A DNA stretch of 64,000 nucleotides from contig NZ_JAKQYJ010000002.1 in assembly GCF_022605525.1 (NCBI RefSeq), positions 682,001 through 746,000 on the forward strand, in the 5' to 3' direction. Position 1 is the stretch's first letter; each line of letters begins with the position of its first letter. The notes beneath the pieces were generated by a model that made no database searches, was not told where the DNA came from, and was given only the letters and a program-made list of their open reading frames with translations. Below, one piece after another: positions 53,848 through 62,681 of this stretch. The position numbers and the translations under genes were made by a program. The DNA comes from Porphyrobacter sp. GA68 (GTDB lineage Bacteria > Pseudomonadota > Alphaproteobacteria > Sphingomonadales > Sphingomonadaceae).

Positions 53848-55209
53848 TCAGGGCATCAAGAGCCCGGCTGGCGCTTCGAGCAGGCGTTTCACGTCCTGGA
53901 TGAAGCTTGCTGCGTCCCAGCCGTCCACCACCCGGTGATCGCAGCTGATCGAAATGTTCATCAGCTTGCGCTTCTCGATCCGCTCGCCGCCCATTCCGTC
54001 AGGCACGAACATCGGACGCTCGACGATGCGATTTGGCCCGATGATCGCCACTTCCGGTCGGTTAATGACCGGAGTTGTCGCCACTCCGCCCAGCGGCCCC
54101 AGCGAGGTGATTGTGAGGGTGGAGCCGCTCAGCTCCTCGGACTTGGCCGAACCTTCGCGCGCTGCGGCGGCCAGGCGGGTGATCTCGCCGGCAAGCTGGT
54201 AGAGGTTCTTTGCCTGGGCGTTGCGGATAACGGGCACCATCAAACCGCCGTCGGTCTGCGTCGCCATTCCCAGGTGCACCGCGCCGTGACGGGTGACGAC
54301 GCCGCCCTCGTCATCGTAGCGCGCGTTGAGCATGGGGTAGCGGGGGATCAGCTTGCATACGGCGGTGATCAGCAGCGGCAACATCGTCAGCTTGGGCCGA
54401 TCGCCCCGCCCGTCATTCAGCTGGGCCCGCATGCGTTCGAGTTCCGTGACATCGCATTCCTCCACATAGGTGAAGTGCGGGATGTTCCGCTTGGCGGCGG
54501 CCATGTTCTGCGCAATGCGCTTGCGCAGGCCGATGACCTTGATCTGCTCGTCCGCACGGGCGCTGCCAGCGGGCGCGAAGCCGCCGCTGGAGTAGGCGAT
54601 GAACTGGTCCAGGTCGCTGTGCCGCACCCGCCCTTCGTCTGCCGGCTTTACCTGGGAAAGGTCGATTCCAAGGTCTTTCGCCCGCGCACGCACCGCGGGC
54701 GATGCAAGCACCCTTGCGCCGGACTGATCCCGTGCGGGATCGGGTGCGTCAGCCTTCTTCGCAGAACCCGCGGCAACGGACGTCGGCGCTTCTGCGGCGG
54801 GTTCGTCGCGAACGGACTGTGCGGCGGACGTTTCGGCGGCAATGGCATTGTCAGCGTCCGATGCATCGGGGTTCTCAACCTCGATCCGCTCTTCCACCTG
54901 CGGCGCTGTGGGCGCCGGGGCAGGCGCCGTGTCTCGGGCGGAAGGTACTGTCTGACCGTCGCCCTGCGCATCCGTTTCGATCACCACCAGCATGGAACCG
55001 ATCGCAATGGTGTCACCCACCTCGCCGGCGACTTCAAGGACAGTTCCACTGACCGGCGATTCCATTTCGACAGTCGCCTTGTCGGTCATCATGTCCGCAA
55101 GCTGGTCGTCCTCTTCCACCCGATCGCCGGGCTTTACGTGCCACGCGACGATCTCGGCTTCGGCGATGCCTTCACCGATATCGGGCAGGTTGAAGGTGAA
55201 CTTTGCCAT
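53848..55209 (-). CDS. branched-chain 2-oxoacid dehydrogenase E2 (dihydrolipoyl acyltransferase)
   Basis: This 453-residue acyltransferase core has one lipoyl domain (residues 1-78, with lipoyl Lys44 in MTDKATVEMESP), a Pro/Ala-rich linker, and a peripheral-subunit-binding domain (ASPAVRARAKDLGIDLSQV). The catalytic domain carries CDHRVVDGWDAASFI with the active-site His and Asp. With the E1alpha and E1beta genes just upstream it would form the complex that decarboxylates 2-oxo acids from Val, Leu and Ile. E3 is not in the window. The start at 55209 is set by the lipoyl domain. Confidence 0.93.
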   Translation of the reverse strand: MAKFTFNLPDIGEGIAEAEIVAWHVKPGDRVEEDDQLADMMTDKATVEMESPVSGTVLEVAGEVGDTIAIGSMLVVIETDAQGDGQTVPSARDTAPAPAPTAPQVEERIEVENPDASDADNAIAAETSAAQSVRDEPAAEAPTSVAAGSAKKADAPDPARDQSGARVLASPAVRARAKDLGIDLSQVKPADEGRVRHSDLDQFIAYSSGGFAPAGSARADEQIKVIGLRKRIAQNMAAAKRNIPHFTYVEECDVTELERMRAQLNDGRGDRPKLTMLPLLITAVCKLIPRYPMLNARYDDEGGVVTRHGAVHLGMATQTDGGLMVPVIRNAQAKNLYQLAGEITRLAAAAREGSAKSEELSGSTLTITSLGPLGGVATTPVINRPEVAIIGPNRIVERPMFVPDGMGGERIEKRKLMNISISCDHRVVDGWDAASFIQDVKRLLEAPAGLLMP

Positions 55210-55213
55210 GTGC

Positions 55214-56266
55214 TCAATCCTGAAGCAGTTTGTCCATCGCCTCGCCGATGCGGACGGGACCGGGGAAATATGCCCACTCAAGGCTATGTGGGTACGGCGT
55301 GTCGAAACCTGTAACCCGCTCGACCGGCGCCTCGAGGTGGTAGAAGCAGCGTTCCTGCACCAATGCGGAAAGTTCAGCGCCGAAGCCGGAGGTCCGGGTC
55401 GCCTCGTGCACTATGAGGCACCGCCCCGTTTTCTGCACAGACTTTTCCACAGCCTCTATGTCGAGCGGCACAAGCGTGCGCAGGTCAAGAATCTCGGCAT
55501 CTACGCCCTTCTCCCGCGCAACCGCCTCGGTGACGTGGACCATGGTGCCGTAGGTCAGCACGGTCATCGCCTCGCCTTCGCGCACGGTCCGCGCCTGGCC
55601 CAGCGGTATACGATAGTACCCGCCCGGCACCCGCGCATCATCGAACCGCTTCCACGGCTCCACCGGTCTGTCGTAATAGCCGGAAAACGGACCGTTGTAG
55701 ATGCGCTTGGGTTCGAAGAAGATAACGGGGTCGTTGTCCTCTATCGCCGCGATGAGCAGTCCTTTGGCGTCATAAGGCGTGGCGGGGATCACCGTTTTCA
55801 GACCGGCGACGTGGGTGAATATCGCTTCCGGACTTTGGCTGTGCGTTTGCCCGCCGAAAATGCCTCCCCCGAACGGGGACCGCACCGTCATCGGCGAAAT
55901 GTACTCCCCCGCCGAACGGTAACGCAGTCGCGCGGCTTCGCTGACCAGCTGATCAAGACCGGGGTAGATGTAATCGGCGAACTGGATCTCCGGCACGGGG
56001 CGCAGGCCGTAAGCGCCCATTCCAACCGCAACGGCAATGATGCCGCATTCGCTGATCGGCGTATCAAAGACCCGCGTCTTGCCGTGTTTGGCCTGCAGCC
56101 CTGCCGTGCAGCGGAACACGCCGCCGAAGTAGCCGACATCCTCGCCCATGACGATCACGTCCGAGTCGCGCTGGAGCATGATGTCGAGCGCTTCGTTGAT
56201 GGCTTCAATCATGTTGAGGCGGCGATCGGTGTCCGCCTCGGCCTCACGTTCCGCAACTTGGGTCAT
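55214..56266 (-). CDS. 2-oxoisovalerate dehydrogenase E1 beta subunit
   Basis: A 350-residue transketolase-like E1beta with MIEAINEALDIMLQRD, VMGEDVGYFGGVFRCT, DTPISECGIIAVAVGMGAYG and the C-terminal PYPHSLEWAYFP. It pairs with E1alpha to bind thiamine diphosphate. The ATG at 56266 overlaps the E1alpha stop as ATGA, so the subunits are translationally coupled. It ends 5 bp before the E2 start codon. Confidence 0.94.
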   Translation of the reverse strand: MTQVAEREAEADTDRRLNMIEAINEALDIMLQRDSDVIVMGEDVGYFGGVFRCTAGLQAKHGKTRVFDTPISECGIIAVAVGMGAYGLRPVPEIQFADYIYPGLDQLVSEAARLRYRSAGEYISPMTVRSPFGGGIFGGQTHSQSPEAIFTHVAGLKTVIPATPYDAKGLLIAAIEDNDPVIFFEPKRIYNGPFSGYYDRPVEPWKRFDDARVPGGYYRIPLGQARTVREGEAMTVLTYGTMVHVTEAVAREKGVDAEILDLRTLVPLDIEAVEKSVQKTGRCLIVHEATRTSGFGAELSALVQERCFYHLEAPVERVTGFDTPYPHSLEWAYFPGPVRIGEAMDKLLQD

Positions 56267-57564
56267 TGCCGGGGCAATCCTTCGGGAAACTTGATCTTGC
56301 GTTCGCGCTCCGCTTGCTCCGCCTGTTCCTGCAGATGCCACGGCAGTTCTTCAAAAACATCTTCGAACATGGTGCGGAACGGTTGATGCATCCCGTGGCC
56401 CAGAATGCCGTTCTTTTCGGCTTCCTTGGTCGCGGCCTTGACCTGTTCGGCGCATTGCCGGTCCATCGCCTCTTGCCGCTCCTCGTCCCATTCTCCCAGA
56501 GCAATGAGATGACGTTTAAGCCGCATGATCGGATCGCCGAGCGGCCATTCCTCGCGCTCCTGCGCGCTGCGGTATCCGGAGGGATCATCAGAAGTAGAAT
56601 GCCCTTCCGCGCGGTAACTGAAATATTCGATTAGCGTGGGCCCCGCGTTTGCGCGGGCACGGTTCGCCGCCCAGCGCTCCGCGGCATAGACAGCCAACGC
56701 GTCGTTGCCGTCAACCCTCAGCCCGGCCAGGCCGTATCCCAAAGCGCGTGCGGCAAAGGTGGTGCGCTCCGCACCGGCGAACCCGCTAAAGCTGCTGATC
56801 GCCCACTGGTTGTTGACAACCTTGAGGATAACCGGTGCGTTATACACGGCGGCAAAGGTGCAGGCGCTGTGGAAATCCCCTTCGGCGGTTGACCCTTCAC
56901 CCACCCAGGTCGCGGCGATGCGGCTGTCGCCTTTGATCGCGCTGGCCATGGCCCAGCCAACCGCCTGCGGCGTCTGCGTCGCCAGATTGCCGCTGATGCT
57001 GAAAAAGCTGTGTTCCCGGCTGGAGTACATGATGGGCAGCTGTCGCCCCTTCAGCTTGTCTCCGCGGTTGGAATAGATCTGGTTGATCATCTCGACCAGC
57101 GGATAGCCGCGCGCGATCAGGATGCCCTGCTGGCGGTACGACGGGAACACCATGTCGTCGGCCGCCAGAGCCATGCCGGCAGCGATGCTGGTCGCCTCTT
57201 CCCCGGTGCACTTCATGTAGAAGCTGGTCTTGCCCTGGCGCTGCCCCCGGAACATCCGTTCGTCGAACGCGCGGGTCAGCGCCATGTGCCCCAGCATCGT
57301 GCGCAAGGTATCCGCGTCCAGCTTCGGATCCCAAGGCCCATGCGCGCGGTCGTCATCGCCTAACACGCGGATCAGGTCGTGGCACAGGGGTGCCGTCTCT
57401 GCCGCGGCGCATCCTTCGTCAGGCCGCGGCTGCGCCCCTGCGGGTGGAATGGCCAGGTGGCTGTAGTCAACTGCGTCACCGGGCCGGAAACGCGGCTCCG
57501 GCACGTGCAGCGACAATGCGGGCCGGTTTGTCTTGCCGTCCATTGGATCAGCCGGGTCAGTCAT
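56263..57564 (-). CDS. 2-oxoisovalerate dehydrogenase E1 alpha subunit
   Basis: A 433-residue E1alpha, longer than pyruvate-dehydrogenase E1alpha. It has MFRGQRQGKTSFYMKCTGEE, VFPSYRQQGILIARGY and the thiamine diphosphate motif WVGEGSTAEGDFHS...VNNQWAISS (G-E-G then NN). The YRAEGHSTSDDPSGYR loop carries conserved regulatory-site Ser. The long N terminus and RQQGIL context point to the branched-chain type. It is the first gene of the E1alpha-E1beta-E2 operon. Confidence 0.93.
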   Translation of the reverse strand: MTDPADPMDGKTNRPALSLHVPEPRFRPGDAVDYSHLAIPPAGAQPRPDEGCAAAETAPLCHDLIRVLGDDDRAHGPWDPKLDADTLRTMLGHMALTRAFDERMFRGQRQGKTSFYMKCTGEEATSIAAGMALAADDMVFPSYRQQGILIARGYPLVEMINQIYSNRGDKLKGRQLPIMYSSREHSFFSISGNLATQTPQAVGWAMASAIKGDSRIAATWVGEGSTAEGDFHSACTFAAVYNAPVILKVVNNQWAISSFSGFAGAERTTFAARALGYGLAGLRVDGNDALAVYAAERWAANRARANAGPTLIEYFSYRAEGHSTSDDPSGYRSAQEREEWPLGDPIMRLKRHLIALGEWDEERQEAMDRQCAEQVKAATKEAEKNGILGHGMHQPFRTMFEDVFEELPWHLQEQAEQAERERKIKFPEGLPRQ

Positions 57565-57631
57565 CGCGAGGCTCTAACTTCATGTCGCAGGGCGCTAATA
57601 TGATTGCGCCGCCTTGTCGAGAGTGGCGCCA

Positions 57632-58555
57632 TCAAACGGCGACAGGCGCCTGTATCGGCGGCTGCGGCGCGTAGTCGCGGACCACGAAATCATCTATCGC
57701 GTAGTCGAAGATCGATGGCGGTTTCCGGGTCAGATCCAGCCTGGGATTGCCCGAAGGCTGGCGTGACAATTGCTCTTCAACCAGCGCGCCATGGTTCAGA
57801 TACAGATGCACGTCGCCGCCCATCCACACCAGCTCGCCCGGCTCCAGTTCCGTCTGCTGCGCCAGCATCCGCTGCAGGCAAGCCGCAGCCCACAGGTTGA
57901 ACGGCAAACCCAGCGCCACATCGCAGCTGCGCTGGTAAAGGGCGCAGTTCAGCCGCCCATCGGCAACATGATACTGATATGTCTTATGACATGGCGGAAG
58001 GGCCATCCGGTCGAGTTCCGCAACGTTCCACCCTTCAATGATATGCCGGCGGCTGCCGGGATTTTCCCGCAAGGAACGCACCACTTCGGCCACCTGGTTG
58101 ATGCCATGGCCCCGTTCATACAGGCCGTCCTTGCGGTAGCGCCACGTGGGCCAGTCGGTCCACTGCTTGCCATAGACAGGCCCAAGCTCTCCCCACCGGA
58201 CGGCAAAGGCCTCGTCATCACCGATGCGTCCGACGAACTCCTCCAGGCTGATGTCTTCTCCAGTTTCACGCAGATAGCGCGCGTGCGGCCACTCGTTCCA
58301 GATCTTCACGCCCTGCAGGACCAGCGGGCGGATGTTTGTTGAGCCGCTGAGGAACCATAGCAGTTCCCGCGTCGCTGTTTTCCAGTAAACCCGTTTCGTG
58401 GTGACAAGCGGCATTGCGCCGCCTGCAAGGTCGAAACGCAGCGTCACTCCGAACACCGACCTTGTGCCGATCCCCGTCCGGTCCATCCGCTCGCTTCCTC
58501 GTTCCCACACATCCCGCATCAGGTCGAGGTACTGGTGTTCGTAGTGCCTGTTCAT
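57632..58555 (-). CDS. thyA: thymidylate synthase
   Basis: ThyA methylates dUMP to dTMP with methylene-THF. The 307-residue product has LDLMRDVWERGSERMDRTGI, LPLVTTKR-type VTTKRVYWKT, the catalytic Cys in MALPPCHKTYQYHV, QRSCDVALGLPFNLW and the C-terminal DYAPQPPI. It is about 40 residues longer than the Escherichia coli enzyme, with an insert in the small domain. The ATG at 58555 is set by the family N terminus. Confidence 0.95.
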   Translation of the reverse strand: MNRHYEHQYLDLMRDVWERGSERMDRTGIGTRSVFGVTLRFDLAGGAMPLVTTKRVYWKTATRELLWFLSGSTNIRPLVLQGVKIWNEWPHARYLRETGEDISLEEFVGRIGDDEAFAVRWGELGPVYGKQWTDWPTWRYRKDGLYERGHGINQVAEVVRSLRENPGSRRHIIEGWNVAELDRMALPPCHKTYQYHVADGRLNCALYQRSCDVALGLPFNLWAAACLQRMLAQQTELEPGELVWMGGDVHLYLNHGALVEEQLSRQPSGNPRLDLTRKPPSIFDYAIDDFVVRDYAPQPPIQAPVAV

Positions 58556-58666
58556 CACTGGTCGCCTAGCGTGTGGATTGCCACCTTGCCACCCTGCCTT
58601 GACCCTCCTATAGCGCCGCCCTGCCTTGCGCCACCAAGCCAGCGATGCTGGTGTGGCGGCATCGGT

Positions 58667-58743
58667 CGGGGAGTAGCTCAGCCTGGTAGAGCACTGTCTT
58701 CGGGAGGCAGGGGCCGGAGGTTCGAATCCTCTCTCCCCGACCA
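58667..58743 (+). tRNA. tRNA-Pro (CGG)
   Basis: A 77-nt cloverleaf with acceptor CGGGGAG paired to CTCCCCG, discriminator A and encoded CCA. The anticodon stem CTGTC/GGCAG encloses loop TTCGGGA with anticodon CGG (58701-58703), and the T loop is GTTCGAATC. It lies between thyA and the UbiB-like gene. Confidence 0.97.
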
Positions 58744-58800
58744 CTTCACTTTCTTTGCCGTGATCTTGCCCCGGGCACCGGCGTGGCCATATCGCTGCGC

Positions 58801-60156
58801 ATGGCCGATGATGATGACCGTCCCGCCCGCCACCGCGCCGTTCCGGCGGGTAGGCTGTCCCGCCTGTCCAGCTTCGGTAAACTCGCCGGAGGGGTCGCCG
58901 GCAGCGTCCTGACCGGCGGGGCACAACAGCTGGCGCGGGGCCAGCGGCCCAGCATGAACCAGCTGCTTCTCACGCCGGCCAATGCCACCCGCTTGACCGA
59001 ACAGCTGTCGCAGCTGCGTGGCGCCGCGATGAAGATGGGCCAGATGCTCTCTCTCGATGCGGGCGATCTCCTGCCCCCGGAATTGGCGGACATCCTGGCG
59101 ACGCTGCGCGACAGGGCGAACTTCATGCCCCCGGCGCAGCTTGACCGCGTGCTGCGAGAGGAATGGGGCGCGGACTGGCGCAAGGGGTTCAGGCGCTTCG
59201 ATCCGCGCCCGCTTGCGGCGGCGTCAATCGGCCAGGTACATCGGGCGCAGACGCTGGACGGGCGCGACTTGGCGATAAAGGTGCAATATCCGGGCATCGC
59301 GCGGAGCATCGACTCGGATGTGGACAACATCGCAACCCTGCTGCACGTCTCAGGCCTCCTGCCAAAGGAGCTGGATGTCGCCCCGCTGCTTGCCGCGGCC
59401 AAGGAGCAGTTGCACGAGGAGGCGGATTATCTGCGCGAAGGGCGGATGATGGAGCGGTATGGCGCGCTGCTGGATGATGACGCCCGGTTCATCGTGCCCA
59501 AGCTGGATGCGGAGCACACCCGGTCGCGCGTTCTTGCAATGGCATTTATCGAAGGAGACCCAATTGAAGCGCTGGCGAGTGAGCCGCAGGCTTTCCGCGA
59601 TGAGGTGTTCAGCCACCTGATCGAGCTGGTCGCGCGTGAGCTGTTCGTGTTCGGGCTGATGCAGACTGACCCTAATTTCGCGAATTACCGCTTTCAACGC
59701 GCGACGGGTCGGATCGTGCTGCTTGACTTTGGCGCGGCGCGGCCGGTCGCCGCGAACATCGCGGGCGTGTACCGCAAGCTTGTCGAAGCTGGTTTGGCGC
59801 GTGACAATGCACGCGTCCGCCGCGAGGTGATTGCCGCAGGGTTCATCAACGAAAGCGCGGCCGAACGTCACCGGACAGCGTTCGACCAGATCATCGAAAT
59901 CGTCGTAACTGAAATGAACCGGCCTGGCCCGCTCGACTTTGGTGATCGTTCATTCGTTCCGCAGATCCGTGAACTCGCGATGCCGATGGCGCAGGATCGG
60001 CAAAGCTGGCACCTTCCGCCGGTCGAGACCCTGTTCGTGCAGCGAAAGGTGAGCGGCACGGCGCTGCTCGGTGCCCGGCTGAAGGCTCGGGTGGATGTTC
60101 GCGCAGTGTTGACGCGGGCGTTGCGGGAAAGTGAGCGTCAATCCGCTTTCGGTTAG
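58801..60156 (+). CDS. AarF/UbiB family (ABC1) protein kinase-like protein
   Basis: This 451-residue atypical kinase has the KxGQ motif in AAMKMGQMLSLD, the Ala-rich loop AAASIGQVHRA, the ATP Lys in LAIKVQYPG, the metal residues in QTDPNFANYRF, and LLDFGAARPV. ABC1/UbiB proteins support ubiquinone biosynthesis. The ATG at 58801 is chosen over a GTG at 58783; neither has a clear ribosome site. It is convergent with recG, 81 bp apart. Confidence 0.92.
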   Translation: MADDDDRPARHRAVPAGRLSRLSSFGKLAGGVAGSVLTGGAQQLARGQRPSMNQLLLTPANATRLTEQLSQLRGAAMKMGQMLSLDAGDLLPPELADILATLRDRANFMPPAQLDRVLREEWGADWRKGFRRFDPRPLAAASIGQVHRAQTLDGRDLAIKVQYPGIARSIDSDVDNIATLLHVSGLLPKELDVAPLLAAAKEQLHEEADYLREGRMMERYGALLDDDARFIVPKLDAEHTRSRVLAMAFIEGDPIEALASEPQAFRDEVFSHLIELVARELFVFGLMQTDPNFANYRFQRATGRIVLLDFGAARPVAANIAGVYRKLVEAGLARDNARVRREVIAAGFINESAAERHRTAFDQIIEIVVTEMNRPGPLDFGDRSFVPQIRELAMPMAQDRQSWHLPPVETLFVQRKVSGTALLGARLKARVDVRAVLTRALRESERQSAFG

Positions 60157-60237
60157 ATGGGCGAAGATGCCGGGCTGCGCCGCAAGGCAGAGTAGAAGCG
60201 ACAGTCGGGCGAGCGAGGTGATAGGGGAGACCTCGCC

Positions 60238-62304
60238 TCACCCGCCCCGAAGCAGCTGCACACCCCAGTCGCGTTCCATCAGGTAGAGCAAAACTCGGGC
60301 CGCTTCGCCCCGCGAGCTTGTCAGGCCGCCGTCGCGCTCCATCAGCAGGCGGGCATCGTCATGCGCTACAGGAAGAAGGTCGCGCACCTGGTCCATGGTG
60401 GCGATCCGGAACGGCGCATCGCCGGACTGGCGCGTGCCCAGCAGTTCGCCGCCACCGCGCAGGCGCAGATCCTCTTCGGCCAGCAGGAAACCATCCTGGG
60501 TTTGCCGCATCAGCGCCAGCCGCTCGCGCGCGGTGTCCGACAATGTCTCGCCGCGTAGAAGAAGGCACACGGATTTTGCCGCTCCGCGCCCCACCCGCCC
60601 GCGCAACTGATGAAGCTGCGCCAGGCCGAACCGTTCCGCCTGTTCGATCACCATCAGGCTCGCGTTGGGCACATCGACCCCAACCTCTATAACGGTGGTG
60701 GCGACGAGCAGCTTGGCATCCCCGGACACAAACCGCTCCATCGCAGCATCCTTGATGTCAGCGGGCAATTGGCCGTGCACCAACACCACCGCGTCACCGA
60801 ACCGCTCCTTGAGGGCGGCGTAGCGCGCTTCTGCGGCAGCGATGTCTTCGGGCAGATCCTCGGCCTCGCGCACCATCGGACACACCCAATAAGCCTGCTT
60901 GCCGTCGGATATGTGGCGGGCGAGCCCCTCCACGACCTCTTCGAGCCTGTCGAGCGGAGCGACGCGGGTGTCGATGGCCTGGCGTCCCGGAGGCAACTCA
61001 TCCAGTCGGCTGACATCCAGTTCGCCATATTGTGCCAGGGTGAGGCTGCGCGGGATGGGGGTTGCGGTCATGGCGAGGGTATGCGGCGTCCGGCGGCCCT
61101 TGCTTGCCAGCATAAGCCGCTGCGCAACCCCGAAACGGTGCTGCTCGTCAATGACGGCAAGCCCGAGATTGCGATAGCTGACGGCTTCCTGAAAGATGGC
61201 GTGGGTGCCGACGACGATGTCGATGGAGCCATCGAGCAGCCCCATCAGGATCGACTCTCGCGCGCGTCCCTTGTCGCGGCCGGTGAACAGGGCGATGGTG
61301 ACGCCGGTAGGCGTCGCGAGCTGCCGCAATGTCGCAAAATGCTGGCGGGCCAGCAGTTCAGTCGGCGCCAGCATCGCCGCCTGAGCGCCTGCCTCCACCG
61401 CAATCAGCATCGCTTCCAGCGCGACAACCGTCTTGCCTGCACCCACATCTCCCTGCAGCAGCCGCAGCATGGGCGCTTCCTGCCGCATGTCGCCGTCGAT
61501 TTCTGCAATGGCCCGCTTCTGCGCCTGCGTCAGCGCAAAGGGCAGATCAAGGCGCGAACGCAACCGTCCATCACCCTTGAGCGCCACTCCTCTCCTGCGC
61601 TTTCGGTCCGCCCGCACCAGTGACAGCGCCAGCGAGTTGGCCAGCAGTTCGTCATAGGCCAGCCGATCCCGCGCCGCTGAATGTTCACCTGCATGGGCAA
61701 GGCCGAGCGCGTCGCGCCATGCGGGCCAGCCGCGTTGCTGCAGGAGCGTTGGTTCGATCCATTCCGGCAAGACGGGGGCGCGGTCCAGGGCCTGCTCCAC
61801 AAGATGCGCGACCTTCGGCTGCGTCAGCCCCTCGGAAAGCGCGTAAACAGGCTCGCTGAGCCGGCTGCCAGATTCCTCGAACGCCTCCAGCACGTGGTCG
61901 GGATGCACGATCTGCAGCGATTGCCCGTACTGGTCGAGCCGTCCCGCAACCCAGCGCTTTTCACCGACCGGCAACTGCTTCTTGGCGGTGTACATCGCCT
62001 TGCCGAAGTAGGTCAGCGCGCAGATGTTGCCGGCCGCGTCCGCCGCCAGCACCCGGTAAGGGCCACGGCCTGAACCGCTGCTCCGATGCTCTGTCGGCGT
62101 GAGCGCGACCACGATGTGCTCACCCACCCGGGCTTCGTCCAGATCGCGCACTGCACGCCGGGTCACGAACCGTTCCGGCAGGTGGTAGAGCATGTCCCGC
62201 AGGCGCTCCAGACCGAGGCGCGCCAGCGGCTTTTTCAGTTTGGGCCCGACACCCTCCAGCGTCTCCACCTCGGTAAACAGCGGATTGAGAATTGCGGGGC
62301 GCAT
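60238..62304 (-). CDS. recG: ATP-dependent DNA helicase RecG
   Basis: RecG remodels stalled replication forks and Holliday-type junctions. The 688-residue product has an N-terminal wedge/OB domain, then helicase motifs LLQGDVGAGKTVVALEAML (I), AMLAPTELLARQHF (Ia), VIDEQHRFGVAQR (II), AMTATPIPRSL (III), and the C-terminal TTVIEVGVDVPNA, QLRGRVGRG and RLRGGGELLGTRQSG of the RecG/TRG motif. The ATG at 62304 is set by the family N terminus. It is divergent from sdhE and mfd with only 55 bp between starts. Confidence 0.96.
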   Translation of the reverse strand: MRPAILNPLFTEVETLEGVGPKLKKPLARLGLERLRDMLYHLPERFVTRRAVRDLDEARVGEHIVVALTPTEHRSSGSGRGPYRVLAADAAGNICALTYFGKAMYTAKKQLPVGEKRWVAGRLDQYGQSLQIVHPDHVLEAFEESGSRLSEPVYALSEGLTQPKVAHLVEQALDRAPVLPEWIEPTLLQQRGWPAWRDALGLAHAGEHSAARDRLAYDELLANSLALSLVRADRKRRRGVALKGDGRLRSRLDLPFALTQAQKRAIAEIDGDMRQEAPMLRLLQGDVGAGKTVVALEAMLIAVEAGAQAAMLAPTELLARQHFATLRQLATPTGVTIALFTGRDKGRARESILMGLLDGSIDIVVGTHAIFQEAVSYRNLGLAVIDEQHRFGVAQRLMLASKGRRTPHTLAMTATPIPRSLTLAQYGELDVSRLDELPPGRQAIDTRVAPLDRLEEVVEGLARHISDGKQAYWVCPMVREAEDLPEDIAAAEARYAALKERFGDAVVLVHGQLPADIKDAAMERFVSGDAKLLVATTVIEVGVDVPNASLMVIEQAERFGLAQLHQLRGRVGRGAAKSVCLLLRGETLSDTARERLALMRQTQDGFLLAEEDLRLRGGGELLGTRQSGDAPFRIATMDQVRDLLPVAHDDARLLMERDGGLTSSRGEAARVLLYLMERDWGVQLLRGG

Positions 62305-62359
62305 CGGCGGTCCTGTATACCGGCTTGCACGCGCAAGGCGAGTGCCGTACCGCCGCGCC

Positions 62360-62620
62360 ATGCCTGACCAGACCCGCCTCGCCCGCGCGCGTTTCCGCGC
62401 CTGGCACCGTGGCACACGCGAGGCCGATTACATGATCGGCGGCTTCTTCGACCGCTATCATTCCACCTGGTCAATGGACGATCTCGCCTGGTTCGAGGCG
62501 CTGCTGGACGCTGACGACGTTGATGCGATGGCATGGGCTCTGGGCACGCAGGAGCCGCCGGAACATCTCATCGGGCCTCAGCTCAAGCTGCTGCAGCAAC
62601 TCGACTACGTCACCATCTGA
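62360..62620 (+). CDS. sdhE: FAD assembly factor SdhE
   Basis: SdhE helps attach FAD covalently to the SdhA flavoprotein of succinate dehydrogenase. The 86-residue helical protein has RFRAWHRGTREADYMIGGFF, which contains the conserved RGxxE motif used to contact SdhA, and a C-terminal acidic half (FEALLDADDVDAMAWALG). It lies in the recG-sdhE-mfd context usual for Alphaproteobacteria. The next gene, mfd, starts 61 bp further on. Confidence 0.92.
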   Translation: MPDQTRLARARFRAWHRGTREADYMIGGFFDRYHSTWSMDDLAWFEALLDADDVDAMAWALGTQEPPEHLIGPQLKLLQQLDYVTI

Positions 62621-62681
62621 TTACATCCGGTCCCACAGTCCGGGCCGGAAACCTTTTTTCACGTGAGCCGCTGAAACGTTG

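Noticed and set aside
53755-55314. 519-residue open frame antisense to the E2 gene
   Set aside because: Shadow frame; the opposite strand encodes lipoyl, binding and catalytic domains without a break.
62621-62681. LexA-type box before mfd
   Set aside because: The 61-bp gap contains no GTTC-N7-GTTC or GAAC-N7-GAAC.
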